This document shows, one piece after another, positions 1 to 5,933 of a DNA stretch of 5,933 bases (within the stretch, counting starts at the first letter, position 1; every line of letters begins with the position of its first letter). The stretch lies in NCBI GenBank assembly GCA_034189505.1, contig JAXHUR010000118.1, positions 1-5,933 of the forward strand, given 5' to 3'. Source of the DNA: Geoalkalibacter_A sp034189505 (lineage in GTDB: Bacteria > Desulfobacterota > Desulfuromonadia > Desulfuromonadales > Geoalkalibacteraceae). The position numbers and the translations under genes are program-made. The notes below the pieces were generated by a model, which made no database searches, was not told the DNA's origin, and saw nothing but the letters and a program-made list of their open reading frames with translations.

Positions 1-5
1 GTCTT

Positions 6-1157
6 TTACCGCAAATTCGTTTTCGAGTCAACGGCTTTGCGCGCTTCGCCGTTTGACGGGCGGCTGAACAGCTCGGTGATCTTTTCGAAATCGAGGCGGT
101 TTTCGGCCATCTGGCGGACAAGGTCGATTTTTTCGGTATCCTCGGCGGTGGTTTTGGAGACGTCATCGAGCAGCGCCTGGTAGATGTCGGTGGTATGGTA
201 GCCGGTGGTACGGATATACGGGATGTTGCTGGTATCGAGAATCTGCTGAGTGACCTTGGTGATCGGGGCGACGCCGGGGATGACGAGGGCGACGATTTTC
301 TCACGGTATTCGGGGATCTGGTACAGGTTGGCCATGGTGACGAGCAGCTCGTCGCGGCTGCTCGTCACCACCAGCAGGGTGGAATCCTGCAGCGCTTCCA
401 CCACGCGCTGCGTGGAGGCCGCCCCGATGTGTATATGGTGCACAATGCGTGAAGCCGCAGCCTGGTTGCCATGCAGGGGGAAATCGAGCAGCTTGGCAAC
501 CCGTCGCAACGTGGGATTGGCCAGCACGGGCTGGTAATTGAAGCCGCCGATGATCTCGAACGGCTGCCCGGTAAAGGCCCTCTGCAGGTAGCTCAGAGTC
601 GCCTCGCGTTTTTCCGGTATGATCTTGTTGACGAGGATGGCACGCACCTCGGCCTGCTCTTTTTCAAACAGGGCCAGGTTGAGATGCACCGAGTCCACTA
701 CGTTGCCGATGCCGCCGCCGGTCACCATCAGCACAGGCGCGTCAAGCAGGCGGGCGATGCGGGCGTTGGAAAGACCCAGCACCGAGCCGACGCCGGGGTG
801 GCCGGAACCTTCCACGATGATGAAATCGCACTCCTTCTCCAGCGCGGCACAGGACTCGAGAACCTTTTCGCTCAATTGTTCCACAGGCAGTTCGCCGTTG
901 AGCGCGCGGCGGGTGTCTCCGGGTTTGACCACCACCGGGCACATCAGCTGCAGATGTTTTTCCAGCCCGAAAAGTTCCGCCATCAGGGCGGGATCCTTGT
1001 CGATATCGATTCCGCGGAATACAATGGGTTTGGGCCCCAGCGGCTTGATAAAGCCGATGCGCTCGAATTTCTTCGACGCCAGATGCATCAGCGACAGGCT
1101 GGTGGTGGTTTTGCCGCTGTTCTGGCCGGTGGCGGCAATGAATATTTTGAGTGCCAT
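6..1157 (-). CDS. Stand-alone BioD-like P-loop / DRTGG-domain protein (phosphotransacetylase N-terminal-like)
   Basis: This 383-residue protein resembles the N-terminal half of long phosphotransacetylases but has no acetyl-transferring domain. Residues 1-210 form a BioD/CobB-like P-loop NTPase domain: a modified Walker A at 10-17 (TGQNSGKT, with Thr in place of the first Gly), a DFIIVEG strand at 111-117 followed by a Gly/Ser-rich turn typical of dethiobiotin-synthetase-like folds, and LVNK at 175-178. Residues about 215-330 fit a DRTGG domain, with SSRDELLVTMA at 266-276 matching its core motif. No signal peptide or membrane segment is seen, so it should be cytoplasmic. The start was chosen at 1157 because GGGAG (1165-1169) lies 7 bases upstream. 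The frame stays open further upstream only as antisense to guaC. In long Pta enzymes these domains regulate activity; what the free-standing form does is not established. It could bind a nucleotide or metabolite and act on a partner protein. Domain call is confident, function is not. Confidence 0.85.
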   Translation of the reverse strand: MALKIFIAATGQNSGKTTTSLSLMHLASKKFERIGFIKPLGPKPIVFRGIDIDKDPALMAELFGLEKHLQLMCPVVVKPGDTRRALNGELPVEQLSEKVLESCAALEKECDFIIVEGSGHPGVGSVLGLSNARIARLLDAPVLMVTGGGIGNVVDSVHLNLALFEKEQAEVRAILVNKIIPEKREATLSYLQRAFTGQPFEIIGGFNYQPVLANPTLRRVAKLLDFPLHGNQAAASRIVHHIHIGAASTQRVVEALQDSTLLVVTSSRDELLVTMANLYQIPEYREKIVALVIPGVAPITKVTQQILDTSNIPYIRTTGYHTTDIYQALLDDVSKTTAEDTEKIDLVRQMAENRLDFEKITELFSRPSNGEARKAVDSKTNLR

Positions 1158-1295
1158 GGCATTGCTCCCGCTGGAATTCGTGGCAGAGTGAATACTGAAT
1201 ATCTCAAAGACTAACAGGAATATAGAGGGCTTGCCACCAGTATACGCATTTGAAGGGTATACGGGAGGTGGCGTGCCTATAAGGGAGAGCGAAGG
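1158..1295. promoter_or_regulatory. Divergent intergenic region between the DRTGG gene and guaC
   Basis: These 138 bases separate two divergently transcribed genes, so both promoters should lie here. The region holds a ribosome binding site for each gene: GGGAG on the minus strand at 1165-1169, and AGGGAG on the plus strand at 1282-1287, 8 bases before the guaC ATG. An inverted repeat occupies 1233-1272. I could not find a convincing -35/-10 pair with correct spacing for either gene, nor a -24/-12 element, so the promoters remain unplaced. Confidence 0.6.
1233..1272. repeat. Interrupted inverted repeat before guaC
   Basis: Outer arms GCCACC (1233-1238) and GGTGGC (1267-1272) are exact reverse complements. 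Inner arms are two copies of GTATAC (1240-1245 and 1257-1262), itself a palindrome. An 11-base loop separates the inner arms; 1 base lies between arms on the left and 4 on the right. The second arm ends 9 bases before the guaC Shine-Dalgarno. It could be an operator for a dimeric repressor or a leader hairpin controlling guaC. Neither is proven. Confidence 0.55.
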
Positions 1296-2333
1296 ATGAG
1301 ACTGGAGACAGATGTCAAGCTGGGATTCAAGGATGTGCTGATCCGCCCCAAGCGCAGTACCCTCAAGAGCCGCGCCCAGGTGGCGCTGGAACGCACCTAT
1401 CGCTTCATGCACAGCGGGCGCGAATGGAGCGGCATCCCGGTCATTGCCGCCAACATGGATACGGTCGGCACATTCGAAGTCGCCCATGTGCTGGCGCGGC
1501 ACGGGATGCTGACCGCGGTGCATAAGCACTATTCGACCCGGGAGTGGGCGGAGTTTCTGCAGGGACAGGATAAGGATATCTATCAGCGCATCATGGTCAG
1601 TACCGGAACGGCCGATGAGGATTTTAAACGGATGGAGCAGATTCTGGAGGCGCACCCCGAGCTTTGCTTCATCTGTATCGATGTGGCCAACGGCTATGCC
1701 GAAGCGTTCGTGGAATTCGTGGGGCGGGTGCGGCGCGCCTATCCCGACAAGACCATTATCGCCGGCAATGTGGTGACCGGGGAGATGGTGGAGGAGCTGC
1801 TGCTCAGCGGCGCCGATGTGGTCAAGGTGGGGATCGGTCCGGGTTCGGTCTGCACCACCCGCGTCAAGACCGGAGTCGGCTATCCGCAGCTCTCGGCGGT
1901 GATCGAATGTGCCGACGCCGCCCATGGCCTCGGCGGCCGCATTATCTCCGACGGCGGTTGCGCCTGTGCCGGCGATGTCGCAAAAGCCTTCGGCGCGGGG
2001 GCGGATTTCGTCATGCTCGGCGGCATGCTGGCCGGTCACGATGAGAGCGGGGGAGAGATCGTTCAGCGCGACGGGCAGATGTACAAGCTGTTTTACGGTA
2101 TGAGTTCGGCCACCGCCATGGAAATTCACGCCGGCGGGGTGGCCGAATACCGTTCATCGGAAGGCAAGACGGTGGAGGTTCCCTACCGCGGCCCCATCGA
2201 AGGGACGGTCAAGGATGTGCTGGGCGGGCTGCGTTCGGCCTGCACCTATGTGGGCGCAGGCGCCCTCAAGGAGTTGACCAAACGAACCACCTTTATCCGG
2301 GTGCTGGAGCAGGAGAGCCAGGTTTTCTCCTGA
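1296..2333 (+). CDS. guaC: GMP reductase
   Basis: GMP reductase catalyses NADPH-dependent reductive deamination of GMP to IMP and ammonia, returning guanine nucleotides to the purine pool in the cytoplasm. The 345-residue product is close to the length of E. coli GuaC (347) and follows it closely from the N-terminus (LGFKDVLIRPKRSTLKSR at 9-26) to the C-terminus (ELTKRTTFIRVLEQE). The catalytic loop GPGSVCTTRVKTG at 181-193 carries Cys186 and Thr188, and Glu289 (EYRSSEGK) matches the catalytic Glu of the family. The phosphate-binding segments SDGG (218-221) and LGGMLAG (241-247) are present. There is no CBS-domain insertion, and with the GMPR-type Cys loop this separates it from IMP dehydrogenase. 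AGGGAG at 1282-1287, 8 bases before the ATG, supports the start. It is transcribed alone, divergent from the DRTGG gene and convergent with the membrane protein gene. It appears intact and active. Confidence 0.97.
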   Translation: MRLETDVKLGFKDVLIRPKRSTLKSRAQVALERTYRFMHSGREWSGIPVIAANMDTVGTFEVAHVLARHGMLTAVHKHYSTREWAEFLQGQDKDIYQRIMVSTGTADEDFKRMEQILEAHPELCFICIDVANGYAEAFVEFVGRVRRAYPDKTIIAGNVVTGEMVEELLLSGADVVKVGIGPGSVCTTRVKTGVGYPQLSAVIECADAAHGLGGRIISDGGCACAGDVAKAFGAGADFVMLGGMLAGHDESGGEIVQRDGQMYKLFYGMSSATAMEIHAGGVAEYRSSEGKTVEVPYRGPIEGTVKDVLGGLRSACTYVGAGALKELTKRTTFIRVLEQESQVFS

Positions 2334-2352
2334 ATGGCTGCAGAGCTGAAGA

Positions 2353-2368
2353 GAGGGCCCTGACCCTC
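2353..2368. terminator. Possible short bidirectional hairpin between convergent genes
   Basis: GAGGG (2353-2357) and CCCTC (2364-2368) can pair around a 6-base loop in the 37-base gap between the stop codons of guaC and the membrane protein gene. The stem is only five pairs and neither side has a proper T-tract, so intrinsic termination would be weak. Position is the main argument. Confidence 0.3.
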
Positions 2369-2370
2369 AA

Positions 2371-2943
2371 CTATTTGGACAGCAGTCGGATGCGCCGTAT
2401 CTTGCGGGAGTGCTCTTCGTATTCGTGATGCAGCAGCTGTCGGCACAGAAGACTGAGGCGCAGGTGTTCCAGCAGCAGCAGCAAAACGCCGATGGCGGTC
2501 AGATGGGCGAAGTTCACTGAGAGAATGTCGGCATACCAGTAGAAGAAGTAGAAGGGGAGCATGAAGCCGATCTGGCTCCATCCCGCATATCGTTCAGTTT
2601 TCCCGGGATGGCGTGTGCCCGTCAGCACCAGGGCAGAAATGACGTAGACAAACAGGGTCGCGTGAATTATCTCTGCTGTCGGTGAAGCGCCGAGCAGTGC
2701 GCGTAAATGCGGGGGGCAGGTCGGCCATATGACGGTCGCCTGCCAGAGGACGATGGCCGCCGCCGTGAAAACCAGCACTCCCCAGAGACCCACTCGAGAC
2801 AACGCATGCAGCTTGCGGCTGCGCTTCAGGGTGATCAGTTCGAGCCCCGCAATAAGCTGGTCCGTAGAATCACAGACCTGGCTGGTGCTGTGGTCGATGT
2901 CCTGATGGTGGGGTTCGCGGTGATAGTCGTGATCGTATTGCAT
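2371..2943 (-). CDS. Uncharacterised four-helix membrane protein with His/acid-rich ends
   Basis: I do not recognise this 190-residue protein. It has a hydrophilic N-terminus of about 50 residues with five His in the first 18 (H5, H8, H12, H13, H18) plus acidic residues. Four hydrophobic segments follow, at about 51-73, 91-109, 119-137 and 145-167. The basic stretch before the first helix (K40, R41, R43, K44, R50) and the basic C-terminal tail (R180-R186) suggest that both ends lie in the cytoplasm. The tail also holds a second His/Glu cluster, HHEYEEH at 172-178, so both cytoplasmic ends could bind a metal. Helix 3 is aromatic (FYFFYWY at 131-137). The start at 2943 is chosen because GGGAGG lies 4-5 bases upstream; a 25-residue longer form would need a TTG start without such a site. 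It follows glgP on the same strand after 162 bases and seems to have its own sigma-54-like promoter. Real coding is likely; function is unknown. Confidence 0.75.
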   Translation of the reverse strand: MQYDHDYHREPHHQDIDHSTSQVCDSTDQLIAGLELITLKRSRKLHALSRVGLWGVLVFTAAAIVLWQATVIWPTCPPHLRALLGASPTAEIIHATLFVYVISALVLTGTRHPGKTERYAGWSQIGFMLPFYFFYWYADILSVNFAHLTAIGVLLLLLEHLRLSLLCRQLLHHEYEEHSRKIRRIRLLSK

Positions 2944-3010
2944 GACGCCTCCCTTCGTGCGAGCGGCTTCCCCGGGATGAGAAAAACCGCTGTTTTCACG
3001 AAGGCAGGAT

Positions 3011-3027
3011 TGCATCAAAAATGCCAG
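3011..3027 (-). promoter_or_regulatory. Sigma-54-type (-24/-12) promoter for the membrane protein gene
   Basis: Read on the minus strand the site is CTGGCATTTTTGATGCA. It has the TGGCA -24 block and TGCA -12 block of the RpoN consensus, with exactly 10 bases between the GG (3025-3024) and GC (3013-3012) pairs; one base of the -12 block differs (ATGCA for TTGCA). The predicted transcript start is near 3000, giving a leader of about 57 bases that carries the strong ribosome binding site. It lies in non-coding DNA, in the right orientation. Transcription would then need an unidentified activator ATPase. Confidence 0.55.
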
Positions 3028-3051
3028 AATTAAAAAGTTCTATTATTTCAG

Positions 3052-3073
3052 AAGGTTAGTTTTATTAAACCTT
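3052..3073 (-). terminator. Possible weak hairpin after glgP
   Basis: AAGGTT (3052-3057) and AACCTT (3068-3073) form a six-pair stem with a 10-base loop, 32 bases beyond the glgP stop codon. A further pair of arms, TTTCAG (3046-3051) and CTGAAA (3092-3097), flanks it. A T-rich stretch on the minus strand (3036-3032) lies about 15 bases past the hairpin, too far for a standard intrinsic terminator. The stem is AT-rich and weak. Confidence 0.3.
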
Positions 3074-3105
3074 TCATTGACCTACATGTTGCTGAAAGAA
3101 TTCGG

Positions 3106-5613
3106 TCATTTCGCGGATAGAGACGGTGTCGGCCGCAGTTTCCAGATGTCGTTATTGTATTCGTTAATGGTGCGGTCGGTGGAAAAGCGACCGCTGCATG
3201 CCGTATTGAGGATGCTCATCTTCGCCCACTTCTCTCTGTCGCGATAAGCCTGCGAAGCCGCGCTCTGGGCTTTGAGGTAGTCACCGAAGTCGGCCACTGT
3301 CAGCCAGGGGTCGTTGCGACTGGTCAATGCCCGTAAAATAGGGTCGAAGATGCCGGGCTCAAACTGGTTGAAATGTCCGCTTTCAAGCAGCTGCAGCACC
3401 CGCGCAAGGTTTTCGTCCGCAGCGATGATGGCGGCCGGGTCGTAGTGTTCGCGCGTGCTTGCGACCTCCCCGGCACTCAAGCCGAACAGGAAAAAATTCA
3501 CCTCGCCGACTTCTTCGCGGATCTCGATGTTGGCGCCGTCAAGTGTGCCGATCGTGAGGGCGCCGTTCATCATGAATTTCATGTTGCCGGTGCCAGAGGC
3601 TTCCTTGCCGGCGGTGGATATCTGCTCCGAAAGATCGGTGCCGGGGCAGATCACCTCCATGGCGCTGACGCCGTAGTTGGGGAAGAATGCCACCTTGAGC
3701 AGATCGCCCACCGCAGGGTCGTTGTTCACCACATGGGCGACATTGTTGACCAGTTTTATGATGCGCTTGGCCATGGCGTACCCGGGTGCGGCCTTGCCGC
3801 CGACCAGTACGCATCGCGGAGTCCAGTTTTCGGTATCCCCGCGTTTGATGCGATCGTAGAGATGAATCACATGTAAGACGTTGAGGAGTTGACGCTTGTA
3901 TTCATGGATGCGCTTGACCTGCACGTCAAAAAGAGCGGCGGGGTCGAAGTGCACGCCGCAGCGCTGCCGAACCAGGTTGGCCAGACGCTCTTTGTTATCG
4001 CGTTTGACGGCCAGCCAGCGCTGCTGAAAATCTCTGTCCCCGGCCAGCGGGATCAGATTGCGCAGCTTTGAGAGGTCATCAATCCACCCGTCCCCGATTG
4101 TCTCGCTGATCAACTCGGTCAACTTCGGGTTGGCGGACGCCAGCCAGCGGCGTGGCGTTACGCCATTGGTTTTATTGTTGAACTTGTGCGGCCACATCTC
4201 GAAAAAATCTTTGAACATCCCCTGCTGCAAGAGCTTAGAGTGGAGCGCGGCCACGCCGTTGACCGAAAAGCTGCCGACAATGGCCAGAAAAGCCATGCGA
4301 ACCATGGGCTCCGGGCCCTCTTCGATAATCGACATGCGGCGAATGCGATCCTTGTCGCCCGGCCACCGACTGCTGACTTCGGCGAGAAAACGGGCGTTGA
4401 TTTCATAGATGATGTCGAGCAGTCGCGGCAGCAGCCGCTGGAACATGCGCACCGGCCATTTTTCCAGGGCTTCCGGGAGCAGAGTGTGGTTGGTGTATGC
4501 CATGGTGTTTGAGGTGATCTCCCAGGCTTCGTCCCAACTCAGGCAGTGTTCGTCGAGCAGCAGGCGCATCAGTTCAGGAACACAGATGGCGGGGTGGGTG
4601 TCGTTGAGTTGAAAGACGTTTTTTTCGGCAAAGCGATCCATGTCGATCCCTTCAATGCCGACCCACTGCTGAAGCACGTCCTGCAGGCTGGCGGAAGCCA
4701 GGAAATACTGCTGACGCAAACGCAGTTCCTTGCCGTTCTCCGAGGCATCATTGGGATAGAGTACCATGGTGATTTTTTCGGCGTCGTTTTTGGCGGCCAC
4801 CGATTCGGGATAGGCGCCGGAGTTGAATTCGTCCAGATCGAACTCATCCGTGGCGGCTGCGCTCCACAGCCGCAGGGTATTGACGGTGCCGTTGCGGAAG
4901 CCGGGAATCGGTACATCGTAGGGGATCGCCATCACATCATGTGTCTCGACCCAGCGTCCACTCAGTCTGCCGTCTGACTCGCGTTTGACCTCGCTGCGTC
5001 CGCCGAAACGAATCCGCTGGGCGTACTCGGGGCGCTCGATCTCCCACGGGTAGCCGTCGCGCAGCCAGTGGTCGGGCTCCTCGACCTGCTCTCCGTTGCG
5101 GATATGCTGGCGGAACATGCCGTAGCGGTAGCGAATGCCGTAGCCACATACCGGCAGCTGCAGGGTTGCGCAGCTATCGAGAAAGCAGGCGGCCAGGCGT
5201 CCCAGGCCCCCGTTGCCGAGACCGGCATCGGCTTCACAGGCTTCGAGTTCCTCCATGTCGAGGCTGAACATGGAAAGCGTTTCGTCGATCTCCTCTTCCA
5301 GCCCGAGATTGAGCAGGGCATTGCCGAGCGCACGTCCCATCAGGTACTCCAGGGACATGTAATAAGCGCGCCGGCCGTTATTGTCCTGGTAGGAATAACG
5401 GGTGTTTTTCCATCGTTCCATCAGCCGGTCACGCAGGGTCAGCACCAGCGCCTTGTAAATGTAGTGCGTGGTGCGGCAGTTGCGGTCGCGCCCGAGGTGA
5501 TGGGTGTAGTAGCGCTGGAGATCCCGACCAAGTGTCTTCGGATCGTTGGCCAGCGACGGGACCTCCGTCAGGGAGGCGTGGGGCAGGCTGCGATCGTGGG
5601 TGCGGTGGTGCAT
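3106..5613 (-). CDS. glgP: Glycogen/maltodextrin (alpha-glucan) phosphorylase
   Basis: This GT35-family, PLP-dependent enzyme cleaves alpha-1,4-glucan ends with phosphate to give glucose-1-phosphate in the cytoplasm. The 835-residue length fits full-size phosphorylases (rabbit muscle about 842, E. coli GlgP 815). Conserved blocks appear in order: MSLEYLMGR at 86-94, EADAGLGNGGLGRLA at 127-141, YTNHTLLPEALEKWP at 373-387 with the active-site His376, VQVKRIHEYKRQ at 564-575 with phosphate-contacting Arg568 and Lys573, and the PLP signature EASGTGNMKFMMNG at 671-684, in which Lys679 should form the Schiff base. The start at 5613 is set by AGGAGG (5622-5627) 8 bases upstream; an ATG at 5637 would place that site inside the gene. 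No glgA, glgB, glgC or malQ is in the window, so the gene stands apart from a glycogen operon here. Sequence alone does not decide between glycogen and maltodextrin as preferred substrate. A palindrome in the leader may regulate it. Confidence 0.96.
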   Translation of the reverse strand: MHHRTHDRSLPHASLTEVPSLANDPKTLGRDLQRYYTHHLGRDRNCRTTHYIYKALVLTLRDRLMERWKNTRYSYQDNNGRRAYYMSLEYLMGRALGNALLNLGLEEEIDETLSMFSLDMEELEACEADAGLGNGGLGRLAACFLDSCATLQLPVCGYGIRYRYGMFRQHIRNGEQVEEPDHWLRDGYPWEIERPEYAQRIRFGGRSEVKRESDGRLSGRWVETHDVMAIPYDVPIPGFRNGTVNTLRLWSAAATDEFDLDEFNSGAYPESVAAKNDAEKITMVLYPNDASENGKELRLRQQYFLASASLQDVLQQWVGIEGIDMDRFAEKNVFQLNDTHPAICVPELMRLLLDEHCLSWDEAWEITSNTMAYTNHTLLPEALEKWPVRMFQRLLPRLLDIIYEINARFLAEVSSRWPGDKDRIRRMSIIEEGPEPMVRMAFLAIVGSFSVNGVAALHSKLLQQGMFKDFFEMWPHKFNNKTNGVTPRRWLASANPKLTELISETIGDGWIDDLSKLRNLIPLAGDRDFQQRWLAVKRDNKERLANLVRQRCGVHFDPAALFDVQVKRIHEYKRQLLNVLHVIHLYDRIKRGDTENWTPRCVLVGGKAAPGYAMAKRIIKLVNNVAHVVNNDPAVGDLLKVAFFPNYGVSAMEVICPGTDLSEQISTAGKEASGTGNMKFMMNGALTIGTLDGANIEIREEVGEVNFFLFGLSAGEVASTREHYDPAAIIAADENLARVLQLLESGHFNQFEPGIFDPILRALTSRNDPWLTVADFGDYLKAQSAASQAYRDREKWAKMSILNTACSGRFSTDRTINEYNNDIWKLRPTPSLSAK

Positions 5614-5621
5614 AATGAAAA

Positions 5622-5627
5622 CCTCCT
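5622..5627 (-). promoter_or_regulatory. Ribosome binding site that sets the glgP start
   Basis: On the minus strand this is AGGAGG, 8 bases before the ATG at 5613. The ATG at 5637, in the same frame, lies upstream of it and has no comparable site, so the shorter 835-residue product is preferred. Confidence 0.8.
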
Positions 5628-5665
5628 GCCGATTCATGGCAAAGATGCGTTAGGTTCAGAACAGA

Positions 5666-5681
5666 AGATAATAAATTATCT
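5666..5681. repeat. Perfect palindrome in the glgP leader/promoter region
   Basis: AGATAAT and ATTATCT flank two bases, forming an exact 7-base inverted repeat 53 bases before the glgP start. A second pair of arms, TTCAGA (5655-5660) and TCTGAA (5679-5684), partly overlaps it. It could be a repressor or activator site, or an AT-rich leader hairpin. Confidence 0.5.
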
Positions 5682-5700
5682 GAATCAACTGCCGGGTCAA
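5673..5700 (-). promoter_or_regulatory. Candidate sigma-70 promoter for glgP
   Basis: On the minus strand TTGACC (5700-5695) is a good -35 match. The best -10 at usual spacing is TAATTT (5678-5673, 16-base spacer), which is poor; GATAAT is better but only 14 bases away. The -10 region would overlap the palindrome at 5666-5681, as expected for a repressor site. Weak evidence. Confidence 0.3.
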
Positions 5701-5741
5701 GGAAGAATTTCGTGCCTCCGCCGATAATTTTTCAAAGAAAG

Positions 5742-5811
5742 AGAGGTTTGTGTGTAAAAAAAACCGACAGAATTCGATGAGAGGTGGAAAGAAATGAAGA
5801 AATAAACCTCT
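5742..5811. repeat. AGAGGT-type repeat set upstream of the right-edge promoter
   Basis: AGAGGTTT (5742-5749) and its exact reverse complement AAACCTCT (5804-5811) are 54 bases apart. GAGAGGT also occurs twice directly, at 5741-5747 and 5779-5785. The copies lie about 75-145 bases before the -24/-12 element at 5885, the usual distance for activator sites of sigma-54 promoters. The motifs are short and purine-rich, so chance is possible. Confidence 0.35.
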
Positions 5812-5884
5812 ATTGACTTCGTGGAGATTTGGATTCTTTCGTGTCCGGGCATGAAAATAACTGAAAATAATAGCTAAAAGTGTT

Positions 5885-5901
5885 CTGGCCTTCTTTTTGC
5901 T
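5885..5901 (+). promoter_or_regulatory. Sigma-54-type (-24/-12) promoter reading out of the right edge
   Basis: CTGGCCTTCTTTTTGCT matches the RpoN consensus at the CTGGC -24 block and the TTGCT -12 block, with exactly 10 bases between GG (5887-5888) and GC (5899-5900). Only the less conserved central bases differ. The predicted transcript start is 5912, seven bases before a strong Shine-Dalgarno sequence. No well-spaced sigma-70 pair was found in the same stretch. Confidence 0.6.
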
Positions 5902-5918
5902 TGAGTTGCCTTTAATAC

Positions 5919-5926
5919 GGGAGGGG
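5919..5926 (+). promoter_or_regulatory. Strong ribosome binding site for a gene starting at or past the right edge
   Basis: GGGAGGGG contains a full GGAGG core (5920-5924). The start codon should fall 5-9 bases later: TTG at 5931, or a codon beginning at 5933 or just outside the window. The gene itself cannot be identified. It would be divergent from glgP. Confidence 0.55.
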
Positions 5927-5933
5927 TTGTTTG

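Larger units (their letters stand above)
5614..5933. other. Gene-free divergent region upstream of glgP
   Basis: These 320 bases are clearly more AT-rich than the genes and include an A-run at 5756-5763. Open frames are very short and lack coding character. On the minus side the region holds the glgP ribosome binding site, palindrome and possible promoter. On the plus side it holds the AGAGGT-type repeats, the -24/-12 element and the edge Shine-Dalgarno. It reads as a pure control region for two divergent genes. Confidence 0.7.

Noticed and set aside
471..1214. Plus-strand open frame of 247 codons within the DRTGG gene
   Set aside because: It is antisense to a gene with clear domain motifs, its translation shows no recognisable motif, and there is no independent support for it.
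1231..1263. TTGCCA plus TATACG as a sigma-70 promoter for guaC
   Set aside because: The spacer would be 21 bases, too long, and both elements lie in the inverted repeat.
1158..2129. A 324-codon open extension of the DRTGG gene, antisense to guaC
   Set aside because: It mirrors guaC codons in a GC-rich gene, has no relation to the P-loop domain, and a good ribosome binding site (1165-1169) sits at the internal ATG.
2944..3018. A 25-residue longer membrane protein from a TTG start
   Set aside because: It lacks a Shine-Dalgarno, whereas GGGAGG precedes the ATG at 2943. The predicted sigma-54 transcript start near 3000 would also exclude it.
3373..3876. Plus-strand open frame of 167 codons within glgP, and similar frames elsewhere in the gene
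   Set aside because: They are antisense to conserved phosphorylase blocks, including the PLP-site region, and look like shadows.
5614..5637. Eight-residue longer glgP N-terminus from the ATG at 5637
   Set aside because: The extension encodes the AGGAGG site that serves the ATG at 5613 and has no ribosome binding site of its own.
5701..5719. GGCACG resembling a -24 block on the minus strand before glgP
   Set aside because: At the required spacing the -12 GC is replaced by TT, so it is not a usable -24/-12 promoter.

Overview
The window is a compact, GC-rich bacterial chromosome segment with four complete protein-coding genes and no RNA gene, insertion sequence, CRISPR array or sign of recent transfer. 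Two genes are recognised with confidence: GMP reductase (guaC) and an alpha-glucan (glycogen/maltodextrin) phosphorylase (glgP). A third is a stand-alone protein with the BioD-like P-loop and DRTGG domains normally found at the N-terminus of large phosphotransacetylases. The fourth is an unrecognised four-helix membrane protein. This set, strong AGGAGG-type ribosome binding sites and two sigma-54-like -24/-12 elements would fit a Desulfuromonadales/Geobacter-type deltaproteobacterium. That is an inference; a gammaproteobacterium is not excluded, since GuaC is very close to the enterobacterial type.

Layout. Bases 6-1157 (minus) encode the BioD-like/DRTGG protein. It is divergent from guaC (1296-2333, plus) across a 138-base region that holds an interrupted inverted repeat just before the guaC ribosome binding site. 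guaC converges on the membrane protein gene (2371-2943, minus), with 37 bases between the stop codons and a short GC hairpin there. The membrane protein gene lies 162 bases downstream of glgP (3106-5613, minus) and appears to have its own sigma-54-type promoter in that gap. The last 320 bases (5614-5933) hold no gene. They carry the glgP leader with a palindrome, a set of AGAGGT-type repeats, and a second sigma-54-like promoter on the plus strand. That promoter is followed by a strong Shine-Dalgarno sequence which aims a new gene just past the right edge.

How the genes relate. GuaC returns GMP to IMP (purine salvage) and GlgP releases glucose-1-phosphate from storage glucan. Both are housekeeping or reserve functions and do not form an obvious joint pathway. 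The BioD-like/DRTGG protein probably acts as a nucleotide-dependent or nucleotide-sensing regulator, but its substrate is unknown. I see no novel defence or mobile system. The most useful new observations are the two sigma-54-type promoters, the undescribed membrane protein with His/acid-rich ends, and the inverted repeats in front of guaC and glgP.
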